Assembly: GCA_009773515.1 (NCBI GenBank)
Contig: WSXX01000029.1
Location: 1-60,926, forward strand
Source: Bacteroidota bacterium
GTDB taxonomy: Bacteria > Bacteroidota > Bacteroidia > Bacteroidales > Lentimicrobiaceae
Direction: 5' to 3'
DNA: 60,926 bases
Shown: positions 25,301 through 33,152 of the stretch, one piece after another
Layout of the letters: each line of letters opens with the position of its first letter
How positions within the stretch are numbered: the stretch's first letter is position 1
Notes under the pieces: model-generated
Seen by the model: only the letters and a program-made list of their open reading frames with translations
Databases searched by the model: none
Told to the model about the DNA's origin: nothing
Program-made: the position numbers and the translations under genes

Positions 25301-25625
25301 CTACATCAATCAACCCATTTAAACATTTGTAGAAATGAATTTTTTCGCCTGAGTTCATTTTGTTGGCCAGGGTCGTATCGCTGATGGTGCATTTTTTTGA
25401 AGATTCAGGGTTTATGCGGTGAAATTCAGTGCACATTTGCCTCCATCCCGACTTACATAAGACGTTCCCTTCGAGGTCTAAAATAGCTGTAACGAATCCA
25501 GTGGTTTTCTGAAATCCTTCAAGCAGCAGATTAACTTTCTCCAGATCGATTAATTCAAGTATGTTAGGTTTCATATCTGCATTTTTTTCAGAACGACTCA
25601 TTCTTGCTTGTGGCAACAGCAGCAA
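22335..25625 (-). CDS. Hybrid histidine kinase with PocR, four PAS and a receiver domain
   Basis: A 1096-aa soluble hybrid kinase. Order: PocR-type ligand-binding domain (about 22-185, with C-K-S-G-W, C-T-E-F-H and H-F-Y-K-C), PAS domains at about 205-315, 320-445, 455-575 and 580-705, HisKA with the phosphorylated His730 in M-S-H-E-I-R-T-P, HATPase (about 825-945, ending in a G-L-G-L-S-I-S box) and a receiver domain (about 975-1092, acceptor Asp in L-I-L-M-D-I-R-M-P). No transmembrane helix, so it senses an internal signal; PocR domains bind small hydrocarbon-derived ligands. The first ATG gives an odd N-terminus; ATG codons at 25601 or 25574 are likely alternatives. No partner regulator gene is adjacent. 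Confidence 0.92.
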   Translation of the reverse strand: MLLLPQARMSRSEKNADMKPNILELIDLEKVNLLLEGFQKTTGFVTAILDLEGNVLCKSGWRQMCTEFHRINPESSKKCTISDTTLANKMNSGEKIHFYKCLNGLIDVAVPIIVKEEHIANLFSGQFLLEEPDVSFFEKQADEFGFNSKEYLKALEKVPVVSKEKVQTAMEFLLNVTQMISDLAFQKLEQTESNKALKDSEDRYLAFINASNDMIFLKDEQFRYIVANNAMASFFGMEKEEMIGKTDLELANKDKIFPCISSDKSALEASAAFTIEEMLGNRRCETTKFPVNLDNNQKGIGGIIRDITDRNIAEAALRESEERFTLAMKASNDGLFDWNLVTNDIYYSPRWKKMLGYEDHELPNDFSVWENTTEPEDVKKSWKLFHELILKQTDRFVLEFRMKHKDGHWVDILSRAEAIFDNNGKAIRIVGTHSDISGQKHAEQALISSKERAEESEKQFRQLFENMEQGFALHEMIYDDSGKPVDYRFVLVNKAFEKLTGIEAKSFLNKTIREVLPETEQIWIDNYGKVAKTGIPLNFDSYAKEFDKYYEVVAYSPKQDFFAVVFNDITKSKQYEKELVRSEKELKRAQEITHIGSWSLNLATNEVIWSEELYKMYGFDPTLPPPPYTEHMKLFTSESWELLSASLARTSTTGIPYELELRTIKHDGSNGWMWVRGESEKDEDGNIISLWGAAQDITERKRIEEQLSKAKERAEESDRLKSAFLANMSHEIRTPMNGILGFADLLKNPELSGNQQQEYIQIIEKSGIRMLNIINDIVDISKIEAGLMKLDIKESNINEQVEYIYTFFKPEVEAKGIKLIFNNTLPANEAIIKTDREKLYAILTNLVKNAIKYTEKGSIEFGYDLIHDPKVEEHGHTSKLLFYVKDTGSGVPKDRQEAIFERFVQADISDKMAKQGAGLGLSISKAYAEMLDGRIWVESDGKTGSAFYIELPYNIEQSIEIVDQQDLFSDDYDNPRKLKILIAEDDEVSEMLLNIEVKSFCREIVKARTGFEAVEACRNNPDTDLILMDIRMPEMDGYEATRQIRGFNKEVIIIAQTAYGLSGDREKAIESGCNDYIAKPIYKADLLALVKTHFRK

Positions 25626-25695
25626 ATGATTTTAATTCTGCATACATACACCTTGTATTCAGAACTAATTCACCCGACCAATTACTTTGATTTCA

Positions 25696-25703
25696 CAAAT
25701 ATA
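25696..25703 (-). promoter_or_regulatory. Likely -7 element of the PocR kinase gene
   Basis: TATATTTG on the minus strand about 70 bp before the annotated start. A -33 match is weak, so confidence is moderate. Confidence 0.4.
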
Positions 25704-25896
25704 GCCTAATAATTGAATTATAAATACAGGCATTGGAATAATAGTTTTTCATAATAAAGGCCGAATAGCAATATCAACAGAATTTCAGCTCAATATTTCA
25801 ATTCGTTGCCGGTAGTCAGTTAATCTTTCCGACAAGCAGGGATTTGTTCAGTTAAGATATTGAGCAAATCACTGTTGAGATGACCTTATCCCATTT

Positions 25897-26179
25897 AATG
25901 TCGTTTAGTTAAGCCCTCTGTTGGAATATAAAATGAAAAAGTATCCTTCGACTCCGCTCAGGATGACTTCGTATTCAATTGATAACGAATTTATTAAAGT
26001 GCAACAACGCTAGTACAACACGAATGTCACACTGAGCGGAGTCGAAGTGTTTTTGGCCCAGTTTCCACCTGTCATCTTCGCATTATGCTCAAATTATTTT
26101 TTGAGACTCAACTCAGTATGACTGTCAGTTTGAGTCCCGCACGTGGGGGAAAGACAACTTTTCTTAACTAAACAACATT
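25897..26179. mobile_element. MITE-like element, 283 bp, with 17-bp terminal inverted repeats
   Basis: AATGTCGTTTAGTTAAG at 25897-25913 and CTTAACTAAACAACATT at 26163-26179 are inverted repeats with one mismatch. Inside lie CTTCGACTCCGCTCAG (25946-25961) and its inverse CTGAGCGGAGTCGAAG (26032-26047). It codes for nothing. Other copies or parts lie at 32898, 37135, 46590 and 54260. The whole spacer 25626-26205 is otherwise empty. Confidence 0.75.
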
Positions 26180-26205
26180 GAAATACCATTCGTTAACAGT
26201 TGTAG

Positions 26206-26979
26206 TTAACCCGGCAGTTCGCCAATAACCAGCATTTCAAAATCTTCTGTGGTCAGTTTGTCGTTTCGTGAAAATGCACCGAGTTTTGCGCCGAAGATAT
26301 CAATCCGCACAAATCCAAGTGACTTGAGCAACCATGTTATTTCGCTGGGGACATAGTATCTTTCATTGCAATCAAGCGTTATTAGCTTGCCGGAGTCATC
26401 CTCAACTTCGGTGATGTTGTGGTCACGAAAGGTCATCAGATCGAAGGTATTGCTGCGATAGGTGGCATTGCCTTCTGTTGAGTTGCCGGCGCAGAATTCC
26501 TCTACCGAATGGTAAAGCGGGAATAGGCCGTTGAGGGTGGTAAATATCAGTTTACCTTTTGGTTTGAGCGATCTGCCTGCGCTGCGAAGTATCTCAAAGT
26601 TCATTTCGTCGGTTTCCATCAATGGGAATCCGCCTTCGCAAAGCATTAAAGCAATGTCGAATTCTTCATCAAATGGCAGATTCCTTGCATCGCCCTGAAA
26701 AAAATTAATTTTTAACTTTTGCTCATCGGCTTTCTCCTTCGCCCTACTGATTTGAGATTCCGACAAATCAACACCAGTAACCTGATATCCCCGCCGGGTA
26801 AGTTCAATGCTGTGCCGCCCGGTTCCGCAGCCGATATCGAGTATTTTCAGCGATTTATTGAAGCCAAGTTCCTGCTCAATAAAATCACATTCTCCCAAAG
26901 TGCCCTGGGTAAAACTTTCGTTGTCATATTTCTGACCATAATTCTCAAAAAGAGTTTCGTACCACTGTTTCTTACTCAT
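26206..26979 (-). CDS. Class I SAM-dependent methyltransferase
   Basis: A 257-aa methyltransferase of the small-molecule type. Motif I is I-L-D-I-G-C-G-T-G-R-H-S (about 45-56), the acidic residue of motif post-I lies in V-T-G-V-D-L-S, and F-Q-G-D-A-R-N-L-P-F is motif II. The substrate cannot be told. The start overlaps the end of the preceding gene by 8 bp (26972-26979), which links the two in one operon. Confidence 0.85.
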   Translation of the reverse strand: MSKKQWYETLFENYGQKYDNESFTQGTLGECDFIEQELGFNKSLKILDIGCGTGRHSIELTRRGYQVTGVDLSESQISRAKEKADEQKLKINFFQGDARNLPFDEEFDIALMLCEGGFPLMETDEMNFEILRSAGRSLKPKGKLIFTTLNGLFPLYHSVEEFCAGNSTEGNATYRSNTFDLMTFRDHNITEVEDDSGKLITLDCNERYYVPSEITWLLKSLGFVRIDIFGAKLGAFSRNDKLTTEDFEMLVIGELPG

Positions 26980-27556
26980 TGTGTTGTTGTTTTTTAGAAA
27001 TTTTATTTCGCAGATTGCCCAATTCCAGACTGATTAGCGGCATTATTACAGAGTTTCTTAAATTAACGTTAGCCTGAAGGTCAATGCCAATTGCCAGAAA
27101 ATGAAATGGTACAAATTTAAAGCCCAGTTTAACAGGTAAACCTAAGGTGAAAAAGTTCTCGGTTTCGTAAGTTCCCGCACCAAACCACCCGCTTCCGGGC
27201 GAAGTAAGATGGGTGCGTTTTGTGCCCCAGAACAGTGAAAGTCCTGCCTGATACTGCATACGCCAGTATTGTTCGCCAATATAGTCTCCGATCATAATAC
27301 CCATCTGGTTATAATTTTCGGAAGGGTTTGGTCCAAAAAGAGTAAACTCCTCAATCCGGTAATAATCAAGGGAATACATCAACTTATTTTGTTTAAAGCC
27401 AATTTCTATTCCATAGACTAATCCATCGGTTTTAGTTGAACTGTTAAACATTCCCATTTTCGGATTGATGGAAAACCTTTCTATCTCATCCTGACAGAAA
27501 GCCGAACGGATTGATAATATTGAAATAATGATAACTGGTATAATGAACTTTTTCAT
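26972..27556 (-). CDS. Exported protein, probably outer-membrane beta-barrel
   Basis: A 194-aa protein with a signal peptide (M-K-K-F-I-I-P-V-I-I-I-S-I-L, cut after F-C-Q near residue 22). The remainder consists of alternating amphipathic strands (for example Y-G-I-E-I-G-F-K-Q and F-T-L-G-L-P-V-K-L-G-F-K-F) typical of small outer-membrane barrels in Bacteroidota. No specific family recognised. Confidence 0.6.
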   Translation of the reverse strand: MKKFIIPVIIISILSIRSAFCQDEIERFSINPKMGMFNSSTKTDGLVYGIEIGFKQNKLMYSLDYYRIEEFTLFGPNPSENYNQMGIMIGDYIGEQYWRMQYQAGLSLFWGTKRTHLTSPGSGWFGAGTYETENFFTLGLPVKLGFKFVPFHFLAIGIDLQANVNLRNSVIMPLISLELGNLRNKISKKQQHNE

Positions 27557-27592
27557 AGGTTGCAGTTGCGATTACAAACTTAATATATTTTA

Positions 27593-27802
27593 TCATTGTT
27601 GTACGGGGAAAGTTTCGAATATTATTACAAATGATTGATATTGACTCTCTTTGACAAAAGTTATAGAACAATACCTTGCTTTACAAAATTTGCCACCAAA
27701 ACACGAAATCACCAAATTTCACCAATTTAATTCATTCATTGTGTGTAATTTGGAGTTTTGGAGATTTGGTGGCAAGGAAATTTTCGATTTTCACCGGACT
27801 AT
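27593..27802 (-). mobile_element. Non-coding 210-bp repeat element, copy 1 (inverted)
   Basis: Reverse-oriented copy of an element found again at 43742-43947 and 59031-59254. It is bounded by TTGTACGGGGAAAG on one side and TTTTCACCGGAC on the other and has an internal inverted repeat, GCCACCAAA to the left and TTTGGTGGC to the right, around TTCATTCATT. No coding capacity. Confidence 0.75.
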
Positions 27803-27872
27803 AGTCAAATTTTATCTGATTTAAGGCTGCTTCTGTGAAGAAATAACTAATGTTTTGAGTTAATCAGCAAAG

Positions 27873-27907
27873 TAAAAAAAAGCCCGCACTTTGTTGAAGG
27901 TGCGGGC
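27873..27907 (-). terminator. Terminator of the S9 peptidase gene
   Basis: GCCCGCACT (27882-27890) and GGTGCGGGC (27899-27907) form an 8-bp GC-rich stem; the A run at 27873-27881 becomes the T run on the minus strand. Starts about 18 bp past the stop. Confidence 0.8.
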
Positions 27908-27925
27908 GATTTTATAAATGCTCAC

Positions 27926-30019
27926 TTATTTAAGGTAAGCATCGAGCCACCTGAAAAATTCCCTTTGCCACAATATCGAATTTTGTGGTTTCAGCACAAA
28001 ATGTGTTTCATTGGGGAAGAAAAGAAAACGGCTGGGAATACCCTGCAGCTGATTGGCATTGAATGCCTGCATTCCCTGTGTGTAAGGGATGCGGAAGTCG
28101 TAGCCACCATGAATCACAAGCATTGGCGTGTCCCAGTTGCCGACAAAATTGTGTGGTGAAAAGTCATAGCTTTTCGGACGTGGTTTGTCGTAGAAAGCGC
28201 CTTTGTAATCAAAATTCACAAAAAACATCTCTTCTGTTTCCAGATACATACTTTCAAAATTAAAAATTCCGCAGTGCGAAATAAAGGTTTTGAAACGTTT
28301 GTTGTGATTTCCGGCCAACCAATACACTGAAAAACCTCCGTAACTTGCGCCAATGGCTCCGAGTCGGTTTTGGTCAACCCATGGCTCAGCAGCAACTGAA
28401 TCGATGGCAGTAAGGTAGTCGAGCATGTTTTGTCCGCCATAATCACCGCTGATCTGATCGTTCCATTCCTGACCAAAGGTAGGAAGTCCACGACGGTTGG
28501 GTGCAACCACCACATAATCGTTGGCTGCCATCATCTGGAAATTCCATCGGTAGGAAAAGAACTGACTGACTGCACTCTGCGGGCCTCCCTGACAGTAAAG
28601 CAAAGCAGGGTATTTTTTATTGGGATCAAAATTCGGAGGAAGAATAACCCAAACAAGCATTTTCTTACCGTCGGTTGTGGTGATCCACCTCTTTTCTGAT
28701 TTTGCAAGTGTAACATTTTTAAGAATTTCACGGTTGGTGAAAGTCATCTGTTCTTCGCTACCATCGGATTTAACCTTGAATATTTCAGTTGGCAGATCGT
28801 GACGCATCTTCCCAATAATCAGGTCTTTACCATCAATAGCATATTCAGTAACGTTGTGATCTCCTTTGGTAACCTGCGTAATCTTTCGTGTGGCAACATC
28901 CATCCGGAATACCTGATAAGTAGCTTCTATTCCGCTGATAAAATATAGTTGTTTGCCATCGTCACTCCATTTGAAATTTGAAGAACTCTGATCAAAACCT
29001 TCGGACAGATCGGTGAAAACCCTGCTTTGCATGTCAAGGGGTTTGTCGGTTCTGGCTTGCAGGTTTTTTTTGAGCTGATCAAGTGCCTGAGGATTAAATT
29101 CGCACATCATAATGCGGTCTTTGTCGGCTTCAAAACCCGGAGTTTCCATACTGCGCCAGATAATTTTCGATCCATCGGGAGAAAATACCGGATCCTGATC
29201 GTAACCCGGATTATCTTCGCTGAGGTTTTCGGTTTTCCCGGAAAGGAGATCGTAAAGGTAAATATCGCTGTTTGTGCTAACTGCGTAATCTTTGCCTTTC
29301 ATTTTTTTGCTGGTGTAAGCCAGGGCTTTGCCATCGGGCGACCAGGCAATTTGCTCCATACCACCGTTTGGCATCAACGGGCTATCCCAGGGTTCTCCCG
29401 GCATAATGTCTTTGCCTTCGCCCGGTTTGCCATCGTTGTAAGGTGCAATAAAGATGTGGCTGTAGGCATAATCATGCCAGTTGTCCCAGTGGCGGTACAT
29501 CAGATCATCATAAATCAGTGCATCTGCCAACGGAAGATCGGGATACAGGTCATGTACATCCTGTTCTATCTTTACATCTTTAATGTACACTATGTGCTGT
29601 AGATCAGGCGAATAGCTAAAACCATTGATGCCGCCTTCAATGTTGGTTATCTGAACTTTGTCTTCGCCGTTCACACCCATTTCCCAAATCTGGACAGAAC
29701 CGGATTCGGCTGACAGAAACCCGATTTTTTTACCATCAGGGCGCCAGATGGCATTGAACTCACTGCCCTTAAACTCAGTGATTTTCCGAGGTGATTCCGC
29801 GTTTGGGTCAAGTTTATAAATATCGCGGTTGCCTTTATTGGTTTCAGCATTGTACCAGGTTACCCCATAAATAATGCTGCCTCCTGAGGGTGCAAGTTGC
29901 ACATCGCCAACCCTGCCTAATTTCCACATGGTTTCAGCGGTGAACTTTTCCTGTGCATTGACTGATACTGTCAGCGATATCAAACCCGCTACCAGAACAG
30001 ACTTAATGGTTGTGTTCAT
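27926..30019 (-). CDS. S9 family prolyl oligopeptidase (DPP/acylaminoacyl-peptidase type)
   Basis: A 697-aa exported serine peptidase. Signal peptide of about 22 residues (ends V-N-A-Q), then a seven-bladed WD-like propeller (about 30-430; repeats such as A-P-S-G-G-S, S-P-D-G-S-K) and an alpha/beta-hydrolase domain. Nucleophile Ser559 in G-A-S-Y-G-G, Asp in H-G-G-Y-D-F-R, His in N-E-T-H-F-V. Such enzymes cut short peptides, often after proline, in the periplasm of Bacteroidota and supply amino acids. Single gene with its own terminator. Confidence 0.92.
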   Translation of the reverse strand: MNTTIKSVLVAGLISLTVSVNAQEKFTAETMWKLGRVGDVQLAPSGGSIIYGVTWYNAETNKGNRDIYKLDPNAESPRKITEFKGSEFNAIWRPDGKKIGFLSAESGSVQIWEMGVNGEDKVQITNIEGGINGFSYSPDLQHIVYIKDVKIEQDVHDLYPDLPLADALIYDDLMYRHWDNWHDYAYSHIFIAPYNDGKPGEGKDIMPGEPWDSPLMPNGGMEQIAWSPDGKALAYTSKKMKGKDYAVSTNSDIYLYDLLSGKTENLSEDNPGYDQDPVFSPDGSKIIWRSMETPGFEADKDRIMMCEFNPQALDQLKKNLQARTDKPLDMQSRVFTDLSEGFDQSSSNFKWSDDGKQLYFISGIEATYQVFRMDVATRKITQVTKGDHNVTEYAIDGKDLIIGKMRHDLPTEIFKVKSDGSEEQMTFTNREILKNVTLAKSEKRWITTTDGKKMLVWVILPPNFDPNKKYPALLYCQGGPQSAVSQFFSYRWNFQMMAANDYVVVAPNRRGLPTFGQEWNDQISGDYGGQNMLDYLTAIDSVAAEPWVDQNRLGAIGASYGGFSVYWLAGNHNKRFKTFISHCGIFNFESMYLETEEMFFVNFDYKGAFYDKPRPKSYDFSPHNFVGNWDTPMLVIHGGYDFRIPYTQGMQAFNANQLQGIPSRFLFFPNETHFVLKPQNSILWQREFFRWLDAYLK

Positions 30020-30488
30020 GTTTTGTTTGGTTTTTAAATTATTGTAAAAAATAAAATCGGTTGAAAATAAAGTAGTTGTGAGCCTTTGGTCTTGAATTAT
30101 TATCAGAAATCCTGCTCAGTTCATAGTCGTTTTGAGTCAGGCAGCAATCTCTGGTTTTCCCGATTCCGGGTTTTTAATTCAAGATGATCCCGGTTGGCTA
30201 AATTATAAAAGAAATCATATCAATCGTATTCCTTGTTTGCACTTTTATGTCCTTTATCGGGACTTAATTTCCCGAAATGGAGTGTTTATTTATTATTCTG
30301 TAGCTCTAATATATTGAAGAATAAACTATTGAATTTATGGCTTTATTTTTGAATGATGCAGCGATTGACACCGGCCCCGGTTTTGGGAGGTCGGGTTTAT
30401 TTTTTTTATATTTGAGGAAGCAGTTTAAATTCGATTTTCATCCGTTTTTTTAAAGCTTTCTCTTCAGAAAACTAATTTTTGGTTTGCT
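30020..30488. other. Divergent spacer of 469 bp
   Basis: AT-rich region between two divergent genes. A 61-codon frame at 30132-30317 was not accepted. The right part carries the promoter at 30382-30414. Confidence 0.5.
30382..30414 (+). promoter_or_regulatory. Promoter of the PAS hybrid kinase gene
   Basis: TTTG at 30382-30385, 21 bases, then TATATTTG at 30407-30414, in line with the Bacteroidota consensus; about 75 bp before the gene. Confidence 0.6.
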
Positions 30489-32858
30489 ATGCGCTCCGCT
30501 GAAGGTCCCGATAATAACTCCGGTTATCAGAATGATAGATTCTATCATAAAAGGTTGCGACCTGTTAATGGCAGCAATATCTACATCTGCATTGATCTCA
30601 ATGGAGTAATACAATCAGTTGAAGGCCCGGTATTACACTATCTGGGTTACTCAAATCAGCAACTCATCGGATCATTGCTACAGGATTTTGTCTACGAAAA
30701 AGATGTAACGACCTATAATTACCTGATAGAAAACTGCAACGATCGTGGTGAATTCAGGTTAAGAAAAGCAGATCAGAATCTTTTTTACGCCGATGCAATT
30801 ATTCTGGATGTTCATGATAACGACAATAATCCTGTTGGCTATTGTTTCCGGATTTATGACATTACTTCCCGCATGAATGAAATTTTCAGACTGGTTGAAC
30901 AGGAAGAAAAATTCAGAGCCATAGTTGACAATACCCGCGATCTGATTATTATTTTCAGCGGACGTGAGATTCTTTACAGCAATGAAATAGCAGTAAATAA
31001 GCTGGGATTCAGTCATATGGAATTTTTGGCGATGGATTATTACCACTTGTATTCTGCTTTTGACAGGGAGCGTATTGAAGAATATGATCTTGCTTTAAAA
31101 GAGGAAGATCGCAATAATTGGTCGTTTAGTTCCACCGTTGCTACAAAATCAGGTAATCTGCTCGATTGCGAAATCGATGTAAAATCAATACATTTTAATG
31201 GACGGGTTGCATTTATGGCGCTCATTCACGATGTAACTCTTCCTAAAAAGGCATTAAAAGAATTGGAATCTGCCAAGCACGATGCTGAATCTGCCAACAG
31301 AACCAAATCTGATTTCCTGGCCATGATGAGTCACGAAATCCGTACACCTATGAATGGTGTGATCGGAATGACCAGCCTGCTGATGAATACCAAACTCACC
31401 AGCGAACAACGCGATTATGCTGAAACCATTCAGGTTTCAGGAGAATGCCTTATTGATATTATCAATGACATTCTCGATTTTTCCAAAATTGAGAGCGGCC
31501 GTCTCGAACTTGAAGAAGAACCATTTGAATTACAAGCTTGCATTGAAGATACCCTGGATCTCTTTGCGCTGAAAGCCATCGAAAAAGGACTTGATCTGCT
31601 TTATCTTATTGAAGCTGATGTAACTCCGGTGCTTTTGGGTGATGCAAACCGACTCAGACAAGTTTTGGTTAATCTGGTAAGTAATGCCATTAAATTTACA
31701 CCGCAGGGAGAAGTTTATATTTCTGTTCAGACGTTGCAGCAAACCGGAGATCAGCTTGAGTTACGCTTTGCCGTTAAGGATTCAGGCATTGGAATAGCGC
31801 AGGATATGTTGCCGGCTATTTTTGAAGCCTTCACCCAGGCCGATAGCTCTACCACCCGTAAATATGGTGGTACAGGGCTCGGACTTGCCATTTCAAAACG
31901 TATTGTAAATCTAATGGGTGGCGAAATATGGGCAGAAAGCGAGCCCGGCAAAGGAACTACTTTCTATTTTACCATTCAGATTAAAAATTCAAATGAAGTT
32001 AAGCCTCGCTTGCACATTAAAGGCAATCTGGCAAGGCTTCAGGATAAGAGTGTTTTAATTGTTGATGATAACCAAACCAACCGCCAGATTCTTAAGCTTC
32101 ATTTTGAATCATGGGGAATGAAACCTTTTCTTGTTGAATCAGGGCAGGATGCTTTGCAGCTGATGGCTGATTCTGAAAGTCTTCCCGAAATTGCAATTCT
32201 TGACATGCAAATGCCTGAAATGGACGGGATTCAGCTTGCTCAATTGTTCAAAGCCAGTGCTGTATTATCAAAAATTCCATTAATATTGTTGTCATCAACC
32301 GGAGATATCGAAAGTATCCCTCCTCGTCTGTTTGCCGCACAATTGTCGAAGCCTATCAAATTAAAGGCTTTGTATGAAGAAGTGCTGAACGTTATAACAG
32401 ACCTAACAAAAAAGAACAAAATGAATGAATCTCAGTCAAGTCTTGATTCGGGTCTCAGTGTTCGTATCCCGCTCAGGATATTGATTGCAGAGGACAATAT
32501 GGTAAATCAGAAACTGGCAATGTCGTTGCTGAGCCTGATGGGCTACAAAGTTGAAGCCGTGGTCAATGGTCGTCAGGTTCTGGATATTCTCGAAAAGCAG
32601 GATTTTGATCTTATTCTGATGGACATTCAGATGCCGGAGATGAATGGCATTGAAGCAACAGTAAAAATTATTGAAACCATCCCGATTGAAAAACAGCCAT
32701 TTATCATTGCACTTACAGCAAATGCTATGGTTGGTGATCGCGAGAAATGTCTTGATGCAGGAATGGTAGATTATATGGCCAAACCTATTAAAATAAATGA
32801 ACTTCAGGCTATGATTGAAAAATGGGGAACAAAAAAGATGCTTACAAATCAGGGGTAG
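30489..32858 (+). CDS. Hybrid histidine kinase with two PAS and two receiver domains
   Basis: A 789-aa soluble hybrid kinase. Order: PAS (about 22-130), PAS (about 140-255), HisKA with His282 in M-S-H-E-I-R-T-P, HATPase (about 370-505, with the box G-G-T-G-L-G-L-A-I-S), receiver 1 (about 520-640; acceptor Asp in I-L-D-M-Q-M-P) and receiver 2 (about 660-780; Asp in L-M-D-I-Q-M-P). This BarA-like layout lacks the usual Hpt domain, which must be supplied elsewhere. No transmembrane helix, so an internal signal is sensed. It forms a single-gene unit. Confidence 0.92.
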   Translation: MRSAEGPDNNSGYQNDRFYHKRLRPVNGSNIYICIDLNGVIQSVEGPVLHYLGYSNQQLIGSLLQDFVYEKDVTTYNYLIENCNDRGEFRLRKADQNLFYADAIILDVHDNDNNPVGYCFRIYDITSRMNEIFRLVEQEEKFRAIVDNTRDLIIIFSGREILYSNEIAVNKLGFSHMEFLAMDYYHLYSAFDRERIEEYDLALKEEDRNNWSFSSTVATKSGNLLDCEIDVKSIHFNGRVAFMALIHDVTLPKKALKELESAKHDAESANRTKSDFLAMMSHEIRTPMNGVIGMTSLLMNTKLTSEQRDYAETIQVSGECLIDIINDILDFSKIESGRLELEEEPFELQACIEDTLDLFALKAIEKGLDLLYLIEADVTPVLLGDANRLRQVLVNLVSNAIKFTPQGEVYISVQTLQQTGDQLELRFAVKDSGIGIAQDMLPAIFEAFTQADSSTTRKYGGTGLGLAISKRIVNLMGGEIWAESEPGKGTTFYFTIQIKNSNEVKPRLHIKGNLARLQDKSVLIVDDNQTNRQILKLHFESWGMKPFLVESGQDALQLMADSESLPEIAILDMQMPEMDGIQLAQLFKASAVLSKIPLILLSSTGDIESIPPRLFAAQLSKPIKLKALYEEVLNVITDLTKKNKMNESQSSLDSGLSVRIPLRILIAEDNMVNQKLAMSLLSLMGYKVEAVVNGRQVLDILEKQDFDLILMDIQMPEMNGIEATVKIIETIPIEKQPFIIALTANAMVGDREKCLDAGMVDYMAKPIKINELQAMIEKWGTKKMLTNQG

Positions 32859-32897
32859 ATCAGGGTGTAGAGGTTAAATCAAATACAATTAAAAAAC

Positions 32898-33018
32898 AAT
32901 GTCATTTAATTAAGAAATATCGTCTTCGACTCCGCTCAGACTGACAGTCATCCTGAGCGGAGTCGAAGGATATTTGATTCATTTTTCTAAAAATTTGAAG
33001 CCTTACCTAAACGACATT
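32898..33018. mobile_element. MITE-like element, short 121-bp copy
   Basis: Ends AATGTCATTTAATTAAG (32898-32914) and CTTACCTAAACGACATT (33002-33018) are inverted with few mismatches. Between them CTTCGACTCCGCTCAG and CTGAGCGGAGTCGAAG form a near-perfect inverted repeat (about 32924-32968). This is the cleanest minimal member of the family. Confidence 0.8.
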
Positions 33019-33086
33019 GAATTACAAGCACTAAAATTACTCTCTAGCTCACTTATTCTTAAGAAACTCGTTAAAACACGTGATTA

Positions 33087-33126
33087 AAAAAACCTGTCAG
33101 AATTGGGATGTCTGACAGGTTTTTTA
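33087..33126 (-). terminator. Bidirectional terminator before the GH31 gene
   Basis: AAAAAACCTGTCAG (33087-33100) and CTGACAGGTTTTTT (33112-33125) form a perfect 14-bp stem with an 11-base loop; T runs on both strands. It ends the minus-strand GH31 unit and may also serve the kinase gene. Confidence 0.85.
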
Positions 33127-33152
33127 TTGAATACCATCCAGGCAACGAACTT

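Noticed and set aside
29027..29602. 191-codon open frame antisense to the S9 peptidase
   Set aside because: Composition follows the sense gene, no start signal or family match; a shadow frame.
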